In this document: positions 48,801-59,395 of the stretch, in pieces
Numbering within the stretch: position 1 is the first letter of the stretch
Layout: every line of letters begins with the position of its first letter
DNA from: Chamaea fasciata
Taxonomy: Eukaryota; Chordata; Aves; Passeriformes; Sylviidae
Direction of reading: 5' to 3'
Assembly: GCA_029207755.1 (NCBI GenBank)
Contig: JARCOQ010000072.1
Coordinates: forward strand, 186,001-250,000
DNA length: 64,000 bases
Notes under the pieces: model-generated
The model's database searches: none
What the model saw: only the letters and a program-made list of their open reading frames with translations
What the model was told of the DNA's origin: nothing
Position numbers and translations under genes: made by a program

Positions 48801-51686
48801 AAGAGATGCCTTGGCAGAAAACAAAGCACAGGGAGATGCATTCCCAGGAGAGGAGGGCATCTTCCCCACCTTGCAGCCGTTTCCCAAAGGAATGCCTTTC
48901 CCTTTGTAAACCCAAGCAGCTCATGCTCTAACCAATCCCAAGGGTCCTTCAGCAGCAGGACCCTCACCCTTGATGAGCAGGCTGAGCTGGAAGACGCCCT
49001 TGCCCATGGCCCACGTGAAGAACCACACTGCTTCTCCTCCCCCTGACAGCAGGGATCAGTCCCTGCCATTGCACTCGCCCTCTCAGCCCCGCACACGTGC
49101 CCACCTTCCCGCAGCGGGCAAGGGCAGCAAGGACAGCAGTGCTCCTCAGGTGCCGGCGGGACACGGACAGCTGCCCAGAGGAGATGCTGACCCTCTGTGA
49201 GCCCAGCCCAGGCCGTGCAGGAGCCGGCCCAGAGCAGGGGCTGCTGCCTTGGGGCAGCTCCGCGCTGCAGCGGCCGGCCGGCAGCGGGACTCTCCCAGCT
49301 AAGGAAGGCTCCAGCCTCGGCGCTCACACCAGCCCTCAGGGCCAGGGCAGCCACCGCCACAAAGCTGCCAAAGCCCAGGCACCAGCACTGACAAGCAATG
49401 GCAAGAAGGCACGGCCACACCCAGCCCCTTCCAAGCTGCTGCCCCCACTGAGGACACAGCAGGATTGGCTTGGAGAGCAGACACACCCAGGTGCACGTCA
49501 GTGCCCTTTTGTGCCAACAGGTGATGGGAGGCAGAGAGTCAGCTGGGCTCTCTTCTCAGCCCCACCAGGTCTTATCTGAGGGCACAGGACGGGCAGCTGC
49601 TCTGGGCAAGAAGCAGCTTCAATGACTTGTGCTGTACAATCACAAAGGGCACTGAGATGAGGAGGATCAATGGGTCCAGCTATGCTGACACGTGCTCACA
49701 ATACACTGTCCCTCAGAGAAGAAAGACACAAGACGTACTCATGAACCCCAGGAAGTCATCCTCATCATACTCCATCTCCTGTTGCTGAGCAGCAGCTTTG
49801 TCAGTGCTGGAGATGAAGGAACTGCCCAGGCTCCACTGCTCAGCTGGGGCAGGCCAGGCCCCTTCAGGTGACACTGCTGCTCCTGCTGCTGCAGCTTCAA
49901 TAGAAGAGCCTGTGGAGATCTGAGACAACAAAAGAGTTTGTGTCAGAAAAGTGGCTGGCAGAGATTAGCCCCAGATCCCATTTTAAATGCAAGCCCTTAG
50001 GAAGGTGCTGTCAGCCAGTGACTGGGAGCTGCTGTCAGGCTCAGCTTTTTCACCTTTCTGCCCACAATTCACATTAATTCAGCCACTTCTTTCTGCTTCC
50101 CTGCCCACCTCTGCTTCCATTTTACCAAAAGAACAACCTGGCAACCAAGGCACCAAAATCCCTGACTTGAAGCAGAAACTCCACGTCCCCAGTGTGTCTC
50201 TGAAATGCTCCCAGGTAAGCACAGCCAAGAAGCTCGTGGGGACAAACCGCCCCAAAAAGCTTGTGTTGTCACATCAATACTTTTTGTGCCTGTGGGTACT
50301 TGGCGAGTCTGTGGAGAGGGACAGGTGTCCCCAGAACACAGCGTCCCCTACGTATCCACCAAGGCTGAGCACAGTGCCTTTGACATGCTCCCTCCTCTGC
50401 ACACAGGGAACCTTCCTGCTCCAGGCTGGCCTCTATCAGAATCCCAGCAAGCTGGGGCCTAAACATGGCAGCTCAAAGCCCATTTTCCAGCTGTCACTGG
50501 CTGAGGGGAATGGCTAGGTCTGGCAGGACTGCAGCACTCGGCATCCTCAGCCACCAACAGCAAGAGCTGGCTGCTCAGAAACTTGCAGCTCTGCCTCGCA
50601 CTAAAGACAGCACCCTCCAGAAGTGGCACTTACTGGCTGGGAAAGTTGCGGCTGTGGTGTGACCACAGCTGGAGCCTTGTGGTCATTTGGCTCCTCGTTG
50701 GCTTCTTGTCCAGGAGCAGAGGAAGCCGGAGGGGAGTCTGTTCTTCCTTCAGTGATCTGTGGACAGACAGGAGCGTGAGACACAGGCTCATTTAGAACCT
50801 TCCTTCTCTTCAGCTCTAGAACCAGCTCTACTAAGCACAAATCATCAACTTGGAGAGCAAGGATATTCTAAGTCCCTCAGACTAAATTCTAATGGGCTGA
50901 TTCAACTGGACACTGCAAATTGCTCTGAATTAGATATTCCCCCCTGGCTACTATCAGGAAGCAACGTTCTCTCAGCAAAACTGGGCTTTTAGTTCTTTTA
51001 AAGCTCTGGAATGGAAAATTAGGAAATAGGCAGTGATGCCTTTGCTCTTGCTGCTGTAGACATGGAAATGGATTTTCTTGCAGCCTACTCAGCTGGCCCT
51101 CTACACTCTACTGCCACAGGCCAAGCTCACAGCTTGCTGCACAATTCATAAACGCCAGGAACATCAAATGTGCCTTTCTTACTCACCTCAGCATCAGCAC
51201 CTCTGAATACCCGGCTCAGGTGACCTGCAGTGGGCAAGGGAAAATGAAGCAGATGCTTTGAGAAAACTGGAGACAACCAGAGCATTTTTAGAAGACCTTC
51301 CAAGAAGGCCTCCCAGTCTACATTTTCAGAGTTGTCCTGCTTGACCCAGCAAATGGAGGAAATGACAGACTCTGCTGCCACAGACTCTCCCATGGAGGGA
51401 ACGCAACCCCTGCAGGTTCCCTTGCAAATGCTGCCCGCACAGCCGTGGCTACAGACAACCTGTTTTGAGCTGAACGTGTTGACAGCACCTTTACCCAAGT
51501 GGCATCCAAAAGGTCTTTCTGTTTCCAAATCTACTCAGTCCCCAAGAAAGAGCAGGAAGACATACAAAAGGCAAGTTAGGTGACACTCAGGGAAAACCTC
51601 TACTTACGTGCCAGGTGAGTCAGGAAATAGGTGGAATATCCAACTCCATAAACGGCGCAAACTACAGCAGCCAGTTGTCCAATCAT
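42827..51686 (-). CDS. PAK3-like: PAK-like serine/threonine kinase with N-terminal membrane anchor, 12 exons
   Basis: Twelve exons join in one open frame of 437 codons: 51686-51608, 51224-51187, 50756-50634, 49919-49739, 48587-48524, 47971-47923, 47166-47054, 46396-46279, 45592-45493, 45047-44854, 43506-43369 and 42943-42827. All introns are GT-AG. The kinase domain resembles group I PAKs: [17 protein letters not shown] loop, VAIKK lysine, MEYMDGGSL hinge, [38 protein letters not shown] and HPF tail. All catalytic residues are present. The activation-loop threonine site is serine (RRRSVVGT). There is no CRIB/autoinhibitory segment. Residues 4-25 are hydrophobic ([20 protein letters not shown]...), followed by RHLSRVFR, an N-terminal anchor that should leave the kinase in the cytosol. 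A Pro/Ala linker and acidic [11 protein letters not shown] follow. Start chosen: first in-frame ATG with A at -3. The family assignment is firm; the paralogue name is not. Confidence 0.85.
48711..48739 (+). repeat. (AAC)n microsatellite in a PAK-like intron
   Basis: AACAACAACAACAACAACAA followed by an imperfect TTGCAACAA lies within an intron of the kinase gene. No other role seen. Confidence 0.8.
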
Positions 51687-52054
51687 TGTGGCAACTGCTG
51701 TGCAAGTTTGCCAACTGTTCTCTAACACTATCAAAAAGCAAGTCTCCTGTCAGTGTGCACGTGCCCACTGACAGTCGCCTCAAGCTGCAGGACGCTCCTG
51801 CACTGAGCAAGCTCAAGAGCTGCTCTGACACCCGAGGCCTTCCGTGCAGCAAGGCAACCTCGTGATGTCACCACGACCACGTGGCAACCGTGCCCTGACA
51901 TCACAAAGCAAACGCTCTGCCTTGGTCTGTGAGTTGATACAGATGGAGAGACTGATGTTTGTGTAGGCCTAGGCTGCATTTTTACCTTTCCCCCGCTCAG
52001 CTGCCTGTTTCAGCTCTTGTTTCTCCCCCTGCGCCCCCTGTGTCCCCTGTTGCT
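51687..52054 (-). promoter_or_regulatory. Presumed promoter/5' flank of the PAK-like gene
   Basis: The roughly 370 bp between the PAK-like start codon and the matched part of inverted-repeat arm 1 must hold its 5'UTR or promoter unless there is a further upstream exon. It has no CpG island and no obvious TATA box. Function is inferred only from position. Confidence 0.3.
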
Positions 52055-54029
52055 GTGCTGGGTCCGAGCTGGCGGCCGGGCCGGGTGGAGCAGCAGTTCC
52101 AGCCCCGGGTGTCCCTGGAGCGCTGGGAGCTGCCGGTGGCCCCAGGCACTGTCCCCTGAGCCAGTGCCATCTGCTGTCCTTGTCCAGGGGTGCTGCTCTG
52201 CAGGGGGGAAAGCAAGGATGGAGTGAAAGGTTTTGAAGATGGGGCGGCTGGAATCCCTCTGCTTCGAGTTCTTTTTAAAGATATATGGACTTGAACATAG
52301 AGAGGGATAATTATATGGATATTTATACATGTGGGTATGTGCTATTTGTATGGGAATATTTCTATCTATATGTTGTTATATTTATAAATGTATGCTATGT
52401 ATTTTTGTGTCTGTATATTTGCATACGTCTTTGTAATAACGTATGTATATATGGATGCAAGTATATGTATATGTAAGTACGCTGTTCTATGTGTGTTTAA
52501 TTCTATTTCCTATGAATACAGTTGTGTAGGTATTTCTATTTATGCAGTTGGAGTTATATGGCTCTTTAAATAGGTATATTGGTATTCCTAGAAGTAAATA
52601 TGTTGAGGAATGGCTACATGACCAAGGCCACGTAGACATGAGAGAGCTTTGCTGAAATCACTTGCACAGAAGCCTGCGAGGTCAGTATGACCCTGAATGC
52701 AGCTGTGTTACCATAACAAAGGCTTGGGGTTGAGAAGTTTGAGGGAGAAGCTTAGTGATAACAAGTATATAGTTTTCTTTTACTGTAACCAATCAAATGT
52801 TAATAAGTGTGCATAATAAGAAGTAGCCTCAATATAATGTGTGCCTTTTGATCAAGAAAGTGAGGCTTGCTTATAAATCATATTGATTATGTGCGATCTT
52901 CCCACGTACGAGAAAGAGCAATATAAATATATCTAGCTTTATATTTACACATGTGCATTTACTTCTGTATTTTGAGGTGGGTGTATCTGGGTGTATCTTT
53001 TTATTTCAGCAGGTATGGAGATGTACAGTTGCATCATTGTATCGACTGAGATCTTCCTAGAGGACTGTTTAGATAGAAATACTGATATTTTTGTATTCCT
53101 AGATGGGCTTTAGGCTTGCAGTAATATGTAATAAATTAAGTTGCTAAACACCTAATTGATCTTTGTGTCTAGTGAGTTGTTGTAGATGTTGGCAATAAAT
53201 TAAGGTTTTCTTAACTGAAGTGGATATTTGTATATTTTTACATAGCATTGTTGTAAAAATCTAATAAATCCCTTTTTTAACTTAAATTGAGGTATATAGT
53301 TAAATTAAATATATCGTTGTATATTGTCAGTGCAGTAGAAGCAATTTGTAATAAACGACATTTTTCATGTGAAATCAATTCTTGTATATTTGTCGATCAG
53401 CAGTGCAGCTGTAGGAATCTGCAAGAAATTACAATTGTCAACTGCAATGGGTGTTTTGTGATTTGTGCTGTCCAGAGCAATGAGCAGTTGTAAATACTGG
53501 AGGATTTTGGCCATGGAAATCTCCATCCGTGCCCAGCACATGCCCCACTTGCACTCAGGCTGGGCAGGGCAGGTGCAGATTTGGGATGGCAGCAGAGCCA
53601 CACCTTGGCTGAGAACTCGCTACAAAGGCAGCTGAGAAAACTCCGGGATTCCACGGAGCATCCAGCTCCAACCAGAGCCACCCAGGGAGGACAAATCCAC
53701 CCGCCATGCCACGGGCAGCTCTTCAGGAAGCGCTCCAAGTGTCCCTCTGAAGGTCATCCTGGAGCCCAGGAGCCAACAGGGATCCTGAGCCAGCTCCGCT
53801 GCCTTTGGCAGCACTTTGCAAACGAGCTGCAGCAAGGGGGAGGCCGCAGGGCTGTGAGTGCTGCAGGCTGGCGATGAAGGAAGGGCCATGGACACCTGTG
53901 CTGACATGCTCCAGAATCCACAAGGATTCTGGGGGAGAACTGGGAAGCAACAAGTTCCCACAGCCACGACAGTGATGGATGCCCTTGCTGTGAAGTTCCC
54001 TGGAGGAACTCCCAGGGGAGTTGCTGCTA
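52055..54029 (+). repeat. Inverted-repeat arm 1 of a large palindrome
   Basis: This segment matches the reverse complement of 62364-64000. The first roughly 100 bases of arm 1 differ from the other arm at only three positions; later parts show more substitutions and small indels. Shared landmarks are the GC-rich start (GAGCTGGCGGCCGGGCCGGG), a TA/TGTA-rich tract (52290-52570), several AATAAA-type motifs and a 3' block ending CTCCCAGGGGAGTTGCT. ORFs in both arms (for example 53620-54096 - strand) are related but share no known domain. The only large difference is a 320-bp insertion at 52601-52920. Confidence 0.9.
52601..52920 (+). mobile_element. Solo-LTR-like insertion inside inverted-repeat arm 1
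   Basis: A 320-bp block beginning TGTTGAGGAATGGCTACATG and ending GAAAGAGCA is absent from arm 2, where the flanking sequences are joined (AGAAGTAAATA next to GATCTAG). TG..CA ends and the size fit a solo LTR of ERVL/ERVK type. The flanks carry TAAATA on both sides, slightly displaced from the TG/CA ends, so the target duplication is imperfect or the boundary is off by a few bases. Confidence 0.65.
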
Positions 54030-55214
54030 TAAGAACTAGTACCAGAAGGCACAAATGTAGGAACACTAGGAGATGGCCTCTAGGACCCACAGGCAATAGC
54101 TTAGGAAAAGATCAACTATATATTTGATATATTCTTTTGATTATGGCATATCAGAATATATAATATGCAGCATTATATTTGATAAATTGCATATATGATA
54201 CATATAAATATGTACCATTGAGTGCATTTTCATAAATATTTTCATTTCATATAGATTTGATAGATTCTTCCCACTTGGGGGAGTGAAGATGTACTGCTGT
54301 TGAGAACCTTCTGCCCACACAGCAGTCAGCCCACAGGGCTGTGCGTGCACACCCACCCACCGTCCTTGTTCTTCTCGGCATCTTGGGGCTGCTGTTGGCA
54401 CAGAACTGGGATGAATTGAACTCGACACACCTGTCCATGTCCAGCCTGTCATCAACGCTGATGTGGCAGGGCACAACACACAGCTCTCAAATCACTCACA
54501 TTATCATACATGCTTTCATTCCTGCTGGGGAATGGGGAACTTAGAAACATCAAAGACACAGAAAAAAGTTGGAAAAAGTTGGGATCTTTGGTACACTGCT
54601 GCTACCCTCATGGAGGAACATTTGTTGGGGTTTTTAAGGTGATAACTTTCCAAAACCTAGCAAAGCGGCTCAGCATCGGTCACCCAGTTGTGAACGGTTT
54701 TCTTGACTCGGCAAAACTGCAGTGCTAACTGCGGACTCCGTCCTTGGTTCAAACCACCTGCCCTGACCTGCAGACAAAAGCACCAGCACCAGCAGAAACT
54801 ACATCAGCCACTTTTCTCAAAAAGCTCTCTTCAATATGTGAGAGGAAAGGAAAACATGTCAGACAGTGTGGATTAATGACAAGACTCTGAGCAACAGTTA
54901 AAAAGCAAAGGGCCGCAGCTTCTCTGGGACACCCCTCGTGCTCCAAGGCAGCCAGGCCGCCCTGGCTGCCCGGGACCCTGCGCTCCACGGGCTCTGCAGA
55001 GCTGCACAGCGGGGAGGCAGCCTCGGGCACCTCAGGCCCTGGGCACCAGTGGCCTTCTTGGTCTGGACGGCTGCCTCTGGGCAAATGCAGCCTGCTGGCC
55101 CTCTGCTCTTGGCCCCAGCCCGGCCTTGCAGGGCTAATCCTGCTCCCGCTCTGAAACGTGCTCAAGCGGGATTTGTTTGTTTCCAGCTTTCCAGGGCATT
55201 GATTTGCACCACAA
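54030..55214. other. Left part of the palindrome spacer
   Basis: AT-rich at 54120-54250 (TATAATATGCAGCATTATA type), then mixed DNA. No gene recognised. ORFs of 60-140 codons show no domain. Confidence 0.35.
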
Positions 55215-55845
55215 CATACTGAAGGACTAAGGCCTGAACAACAGGTCCTGAGCTAAATCTGCCCTCTGGATGACCCTTCCAACCAAATGTTCAATGGATC
55301 TGCTCCTTAACCAAGTGTTACTATCAATAGGATCTATGCATTCACTACTTGGTGAAACACATCTTTACCTTTCAGCATGAAGAAACCAGACAAGGCCACA
55401 TCTGGCCTTGGTTCCTCTTTGAGCCCTGGACAGGCTCAGGGAGAAAACCAAGAGGAAGATGAAATCAGATCTGCTGCCCCAGAAGGTCTGTCAGATTGCT
55501 CGTTCACCACTGTCAAAGCTGGGCTACTCTCACAGTGCAGTCAGAAGCCTGGTGGCCAAGAAAGGGGGAGGCAGTGTAGGATTTCCTGGTTCCTGGCAGG
55601 GACTTTCCAGAGCTTTGCTGGGACAGCTTTCCCAGCTGATGAGTGGATCTGGATGAAGGATAAAGCAGAAGGGTGTCTGCTGATGGATCTTTCTTAACCA
55701 CTAGAGGCAACCTTTTGTACCAGTGATGAGGTGCATTGCTTACCTTCTTCTTTTCTGATTTGTCTTTGCACTCCTGCATGATAGTAAATGACACTGTTCC
55801 TTCAGCTGGTGTCTGTGTCTGTGACTCTCCCTGCTGCAGACAGGT
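55215..55845 (+). repeat. Dispersed repeat unit, copy 2, possibly LTR-derived
   Basis: Same-strand homologue of 8306-8995, sharing AGACAAGGCCACATCTGGCC, AGAGGAAGATG, CAAAGCTGGGCTACTC, TGATGGATCTTTCTTAACCA and the terminal TTCCTTCAGCTGGTGTCTGT. Divergence is substantial, with many indels. It is followed closely by an LTR-like block. Confidence 0.5.
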
Positions 55846-55851
55846 AAAAAA

Positions 55852-56242
55852 TGTTATTAAAGAAAGGTCTTATGGAATATGCATGAGGCCATGCTACTTT
55901 AGCTAAGCAGCTAGCAATAGCTTGCAAGTTCCCAGTTGAAAACTGTTTAGAGAAGGTGAAGTTTGTTCACAAAACAGCCCGTTCCTAGGGAGAAAAACGA
56001 GTGCATCTGCATAAATATTAGCTCTGTTCCATCAGAACCCACCAAGGAAAAATGTAAACAACCTGAAACTTAGCACATACACACAAATGACTTTCTGACC
56101 AATAAATGCGGCAGTAAGAAAACTACCCGCCAATGGGTGTGGTGCATGAGGTCCCTGAAAACTGGACAAAAGAAGCGATGTGAATAAAGAATTGGCTTTT
56201 CCTGCATGAAGGCTATGGAGTCTCGGCTGATTCATTACAACA
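55852..56242 (+). mobile_element. LTR-like element
   Basis: About 391 bp starting TGTTATTAAAGAAAGG and ending TTCATTACAACA. It has GACCAATAAATG and GCCAATGGG boxes, then GAATAAAGAATTGGC as a poly(A)-type signal about 60 bp before the end, in LTR order. No internal viral sequence adjoins it and no target duplication is visible, so the call is moderate. Confidence 0.45.
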
Positions 56243-57530
56243 TCTCCCCACCACCAAAACAAACACACAGCCAGTTGAGCACAAGACCTGCCTCTCTGCC
56301 AGCCCATTTCTCGGAAAACACCCCTGATTGCCATCTCTGCAAGTGCAATCCCCACTTTCCCACTACCTTTTCTGCAGCCAGGCGAGAAAAGTAGTTGCTC
56401 CCAGCTCCGGACACCTCCAGAAACCAACTGCTTTCAGCAGTCACAAGCCTGAAATATCAACTTCCTTACTGAACCAGCCCACTGGGAGCTCACACAGGGA
56501 GGCCTTTTGTCCAAGGATACCCACACAAGAGCTCGAGGCTGGAGCAGTTTGAAATGCAACACCTCCAGAGTTTAAACCTCCCTTTATTAAATGAGCACAT
56601 ACCAACCTGCCCCAAAGGGAAAGCCGGGAGGAAAGAGAAGCTCTTCTCCCGCAACAGCAAGCTCTGTGCTTCTTTCTGTTCCAGCTGGAGAGTGGAGGCC
56701 ATGGGCTACTCCTCAGTTTGGGAAGGAACCCTGGGAAACGGCTGGATCTGGGAGACCAGCAGACGGAAGTCCCCCAAAAGGTACGAAAAGGTTCTCTGCA
56801 GGGGAGGGGGGAAAAAAAAGAAAAAAGGCATTTCAAAAAGTTCTCAGACATAAATTTCTGCCCCAACATGACAACCCCAAAGTCTCTGTGGTCTTTCAGG
56901 ACACAACATTTTTGTCAGTCCCCCAAAGCACAATCAGCTCCCCAACAAGACTTCAAGACTAAAGGACAAACCTTGGCCCCTCACCTCTCCACACCAGCTC
57001 TAGGGAGTCTCTCCATTGCAAGATCTCCTTTGTCAGTCTGCATTGGCAAGAGCTGGCTGCAGGAGGCATTTGCATTGGAAATCTCCCCAGATGGGGGGAA
57101 AAACAGAAGAAGCGATTCCTGAGGAAAGAAAATGGCAACGTCCTTTGGGAAGACACCGGCGTGAGCGCCCTACAAGTGAAGGCCTTTCATCCCTTGCATC
57201 AAGCAACATCCATCCATGGGGCAGCACTAGCGTTTTGATGACAATGCTGACAAAATCACTGCCCCTTCCTGCTGCTGCTGCTGACTCCAAATCATGAAAG
57301 ATGTTCCAACTCTGCAAAAAACAGGCAGAGATGGCGAGAAAAAAACAGTTAGTCTGCTGAAAAGGTGACCAAAAGGATGCTTTCTCATGTCCCCTTTTCA
57401 TCCTTTCCCCAGCCAAGACAAAGCAATGTCCTTTTCCCCCGTCACCGACGGTGACCCAGGCACAGGATGCAGCGTGGGGACAGAGTCCACCACTGCTCCC
57501 AGAGCCCACCCTGGCCACGGGCTTCCCGTG
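56243..57530. other. DNA upstream of the HSF5-like gene
   Basis: No gene or repeat family recognised. CA-rich at first, then mixed, with several short ORFs on both strands. Confidence 0.35.
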
Positions 57531-57660
57531 CCCTACCGTGCCGAGCCGAGTTGTGCTGATCTGTGCCGAGCCGTGCTGTGCTTGGCCGTGCCGTGCCGAG
57601 CCGAGTCGAACCGCAAAGTGCCGAGTCGTGCTGTGCTGCGGCCGTTGCCCTCCGGCCGTT
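57531..57660 (+). repeat. Short tandem repeat in the HSF5-like 5' flank
   Basis: About ten degenerate copies of a GTGCCGAGCCGTGCT-type word lie immediately before the HSF5-like ATG. They are GC- and CpG-rich and could act as part of the promoter or 5'UTR. Confidence 0.6.
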
Positions 57661-57685
57661 GTGGCCACTGTTGGCGATCGACGCC

Positions 57686-58441
57686 ATGGCGGAGCTGCCG
57701 CTGCCCGCCGGGCTCAGCGCCGGCACCTTCCCCGCCAAGCTGTGGCGCCTGGCAAACAGCCCCCGCGTCCGCTCCGTGCGCTGGGACAGCCAGGCCCGGG
57801 GGCTGCTTATCAACCGCTCCCTCTTGGAGCGGGAGCTGCTCGGCCCGGGCGGTTCCCAGGGGCCGGCCCCGCACACCTTCCGGGCCACGCAGTTATGCAA
57901 CTTCCTGCACCAGCTCAACCACTACGGCTTCTGCAAGGTGCCGGGCTGGCTTGGCGATGCCGGCGCCTGGCTCCACTACACCAACCCCTGGTTTTGCCGC
58001 GACCGCCCCGACCTCCTGCTCCGCATCAGGCGCCGGAGCACGGCCAACAGGCAGCGGCCGGCGGCGGGGCGGGAGGGGCGCAGGCGCCCGCCCTGCGGCT
58101 CCCAGCAGCTCCCCAGGGCGCGGCTGCTGCCGGACGGGCGGGACGGGCGCGCTGGCTTCAAGCCGCTGCCCAGGGAGCAGCTGTCGCTGCTGCCCGGGCG
58201 CCCGCCCTGCGGCTTCCTTCTGCTGCACAGGGACCGGCAGCTGTCCTGTTGTCCGCGGCAGGACTTTGTCCCTGGGGAGACCTGCTGTCTGCGGTCGGAC
58301 TTGGTCACTGGCTGCCGAATGCCCCGGGGTAGACCTGCTGTCCGCAGCAGGACTCGTTTCCTGGGTAGACCTGCTTTCCGCCGCCGGACTTGTTTCCTGG
58401 GTAGACCTGTTGTCCGCGGCAGGGCTCGTTTCTTGGGGTAG
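57686..58441 (+). CDS. HSF5-like: HSF5-like heat-shock-factor DNA-binding protein, repeat-derived C-terminus
   Basis: A single open frame of 251 codons starts at an ATG in a strong context (GACGCCATGGCG). Residues about 14-110 form an HSF-type winged-helix domain: FPAKLWRLANSPRVRSVRWD, LLINRSLLERELL, FRATQLCNFLHQLNHYGFCK, and a wing/C-terminal part WLHYTNPWFCRDRPDLLLRI as in HSF5 rather than HSF1/2. The recognition helix has His where HSFs usually have a base-contacting Arg (NFLHQLN). No coiled-coil trimerisation domain is visible. From about residue 190 the frame enters a minisatellite and ends with three 12-residue repeats (RPAVRSRTRFLG, RPAFRRRTCFLG, RPVVRGRARFLG). HSF5 acts in male germ cells in other vertebrates. 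An intron after the DNA-binding domain, with the tail then non-coding, is possible. Confidence 0.7.
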   Translation: MAELPLPAGLSAGTFPAKLWRLANSPRVRSVRWDSQARGLLINRSLLERELLGPGGSQGPAPHTFRATQLCNFLHQLNHYGFCKVPGWLGDAGAWLHYTNPWFCRDRPDLLLRIRRRSTANRQRPAAGREGRRRPPCGSQQLPRARLLPDGRDGRAGFKPLPREQLSLLPGRPPCGFLLLHRDRQLSCCPRQDFVPGETCCLRSDLVTGCRMPRGRPAVRSRTRFLGRPAFRRRTCFLGRPVVRGRARFLG

Positions 58442-59395
58442 ACCTCCTGTCCACGGCAGCCTTTGTCCCTGGGTAGACTTTTTATCCGCCGCCAGACAGT
58501 CCCTGGGGAGACCTGCTGTCTGCGGTAGGACTTGGTCCCTGGCTGTCGAATGCCCCGGGGTAGACCTGTTTTCCGCGGCAGGACTTGGTCCCTGGGTAGA
58601 CCTGTTATCCGTCGCCGGACTTGGTCCCTGGCTGCCGAATGCCCCGGGATAGACCTGCTGTCCGCGGCAGGACTTGGTCCCTGACTGCCCAGCCTCGGGG
58701 TAGACCTCTTGTCTACCGCTTCACTTGTTTCTTGGCTGCCCAAGTCCCGTGTAGACCTGTTTTCCGCGGCCGGACTTGGTCCATGGCTCTCCAACTCCTA
58801 GGTAGACCTGGTATCCGCCGCCGGACTTAGTCCCTTGCTGCACAACCCCTGCTTAGACCTGTTGCCTGCGGCAGGACTTGGTGCCGGGCTGCCCAACCCT
58901 TGGGTAGACCTGTTGTCCGCGGCCGGACTTTGTTCCTGGCTGGTGAATGCCGGGGTAGACCTGTTTCTGCCGCCAGACTCTAACTGGCTGCCCAAGGCCT
59001 GGGTAGACCTGTTCTCTTCGGCCAGACAGTCCCTTGCCGGCGAATGCATGGGTAGACCTGTTGTCCGCCGCCAGACTTGGTCCCTGGCTGCTGAATGCCG
59101 GGGTAGACCTGTTCCCCCGCGCCGCCCGCCAAACCTGGCTCCAAAATCCTGGCTAGACCGCTCGTCCCGTCCCTGGACCCCCAGGACCCTGGGTAGACCT
59201 GTTGTCCGCTGCCGTTCTGACCCAGGGCTTGGCTGGTGAATCCTGGGTACACCTGCTCTCCCGGGTCGGCCTTCGGACCTGGTTGGTGAAGCCCGGGAAG
59301 ACCCATTCCCTTGCGCCAGCCCCGGCCCCAAAACCCCGCCTGCACGAGTCGTCCTCGTCCCGCCCCCGGACCGGACCGCCGCAACCCTGGCTACA
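58240..59395 (+). repeat. GC-rich 36-bp-type minisatellite
   Basis: About 25 copies of a unit starting GTAGACCTG and continuing TTGTCCGCGGCAGGACTTGG then TCCCTGG. Many copies carry an extra CTGCCGAATGCCCCGGG-like block, giving 36- and 50-bp variants. The 36-bp form is a multiple of three and keeps frames open on both strands, which explains the large overlapping ORFs. It overlaps the 3' end of the HSF5-like frame. Confidence 0.9.

Noticed and set aside
53620..54096. 158-codon ORF with a related ORF in the other palindrome arm
   Set aside because: Kept because the arms are duplicates; other frames are equally open and no domain or start context supports it. Would change if transcripts or purifying selection were found.
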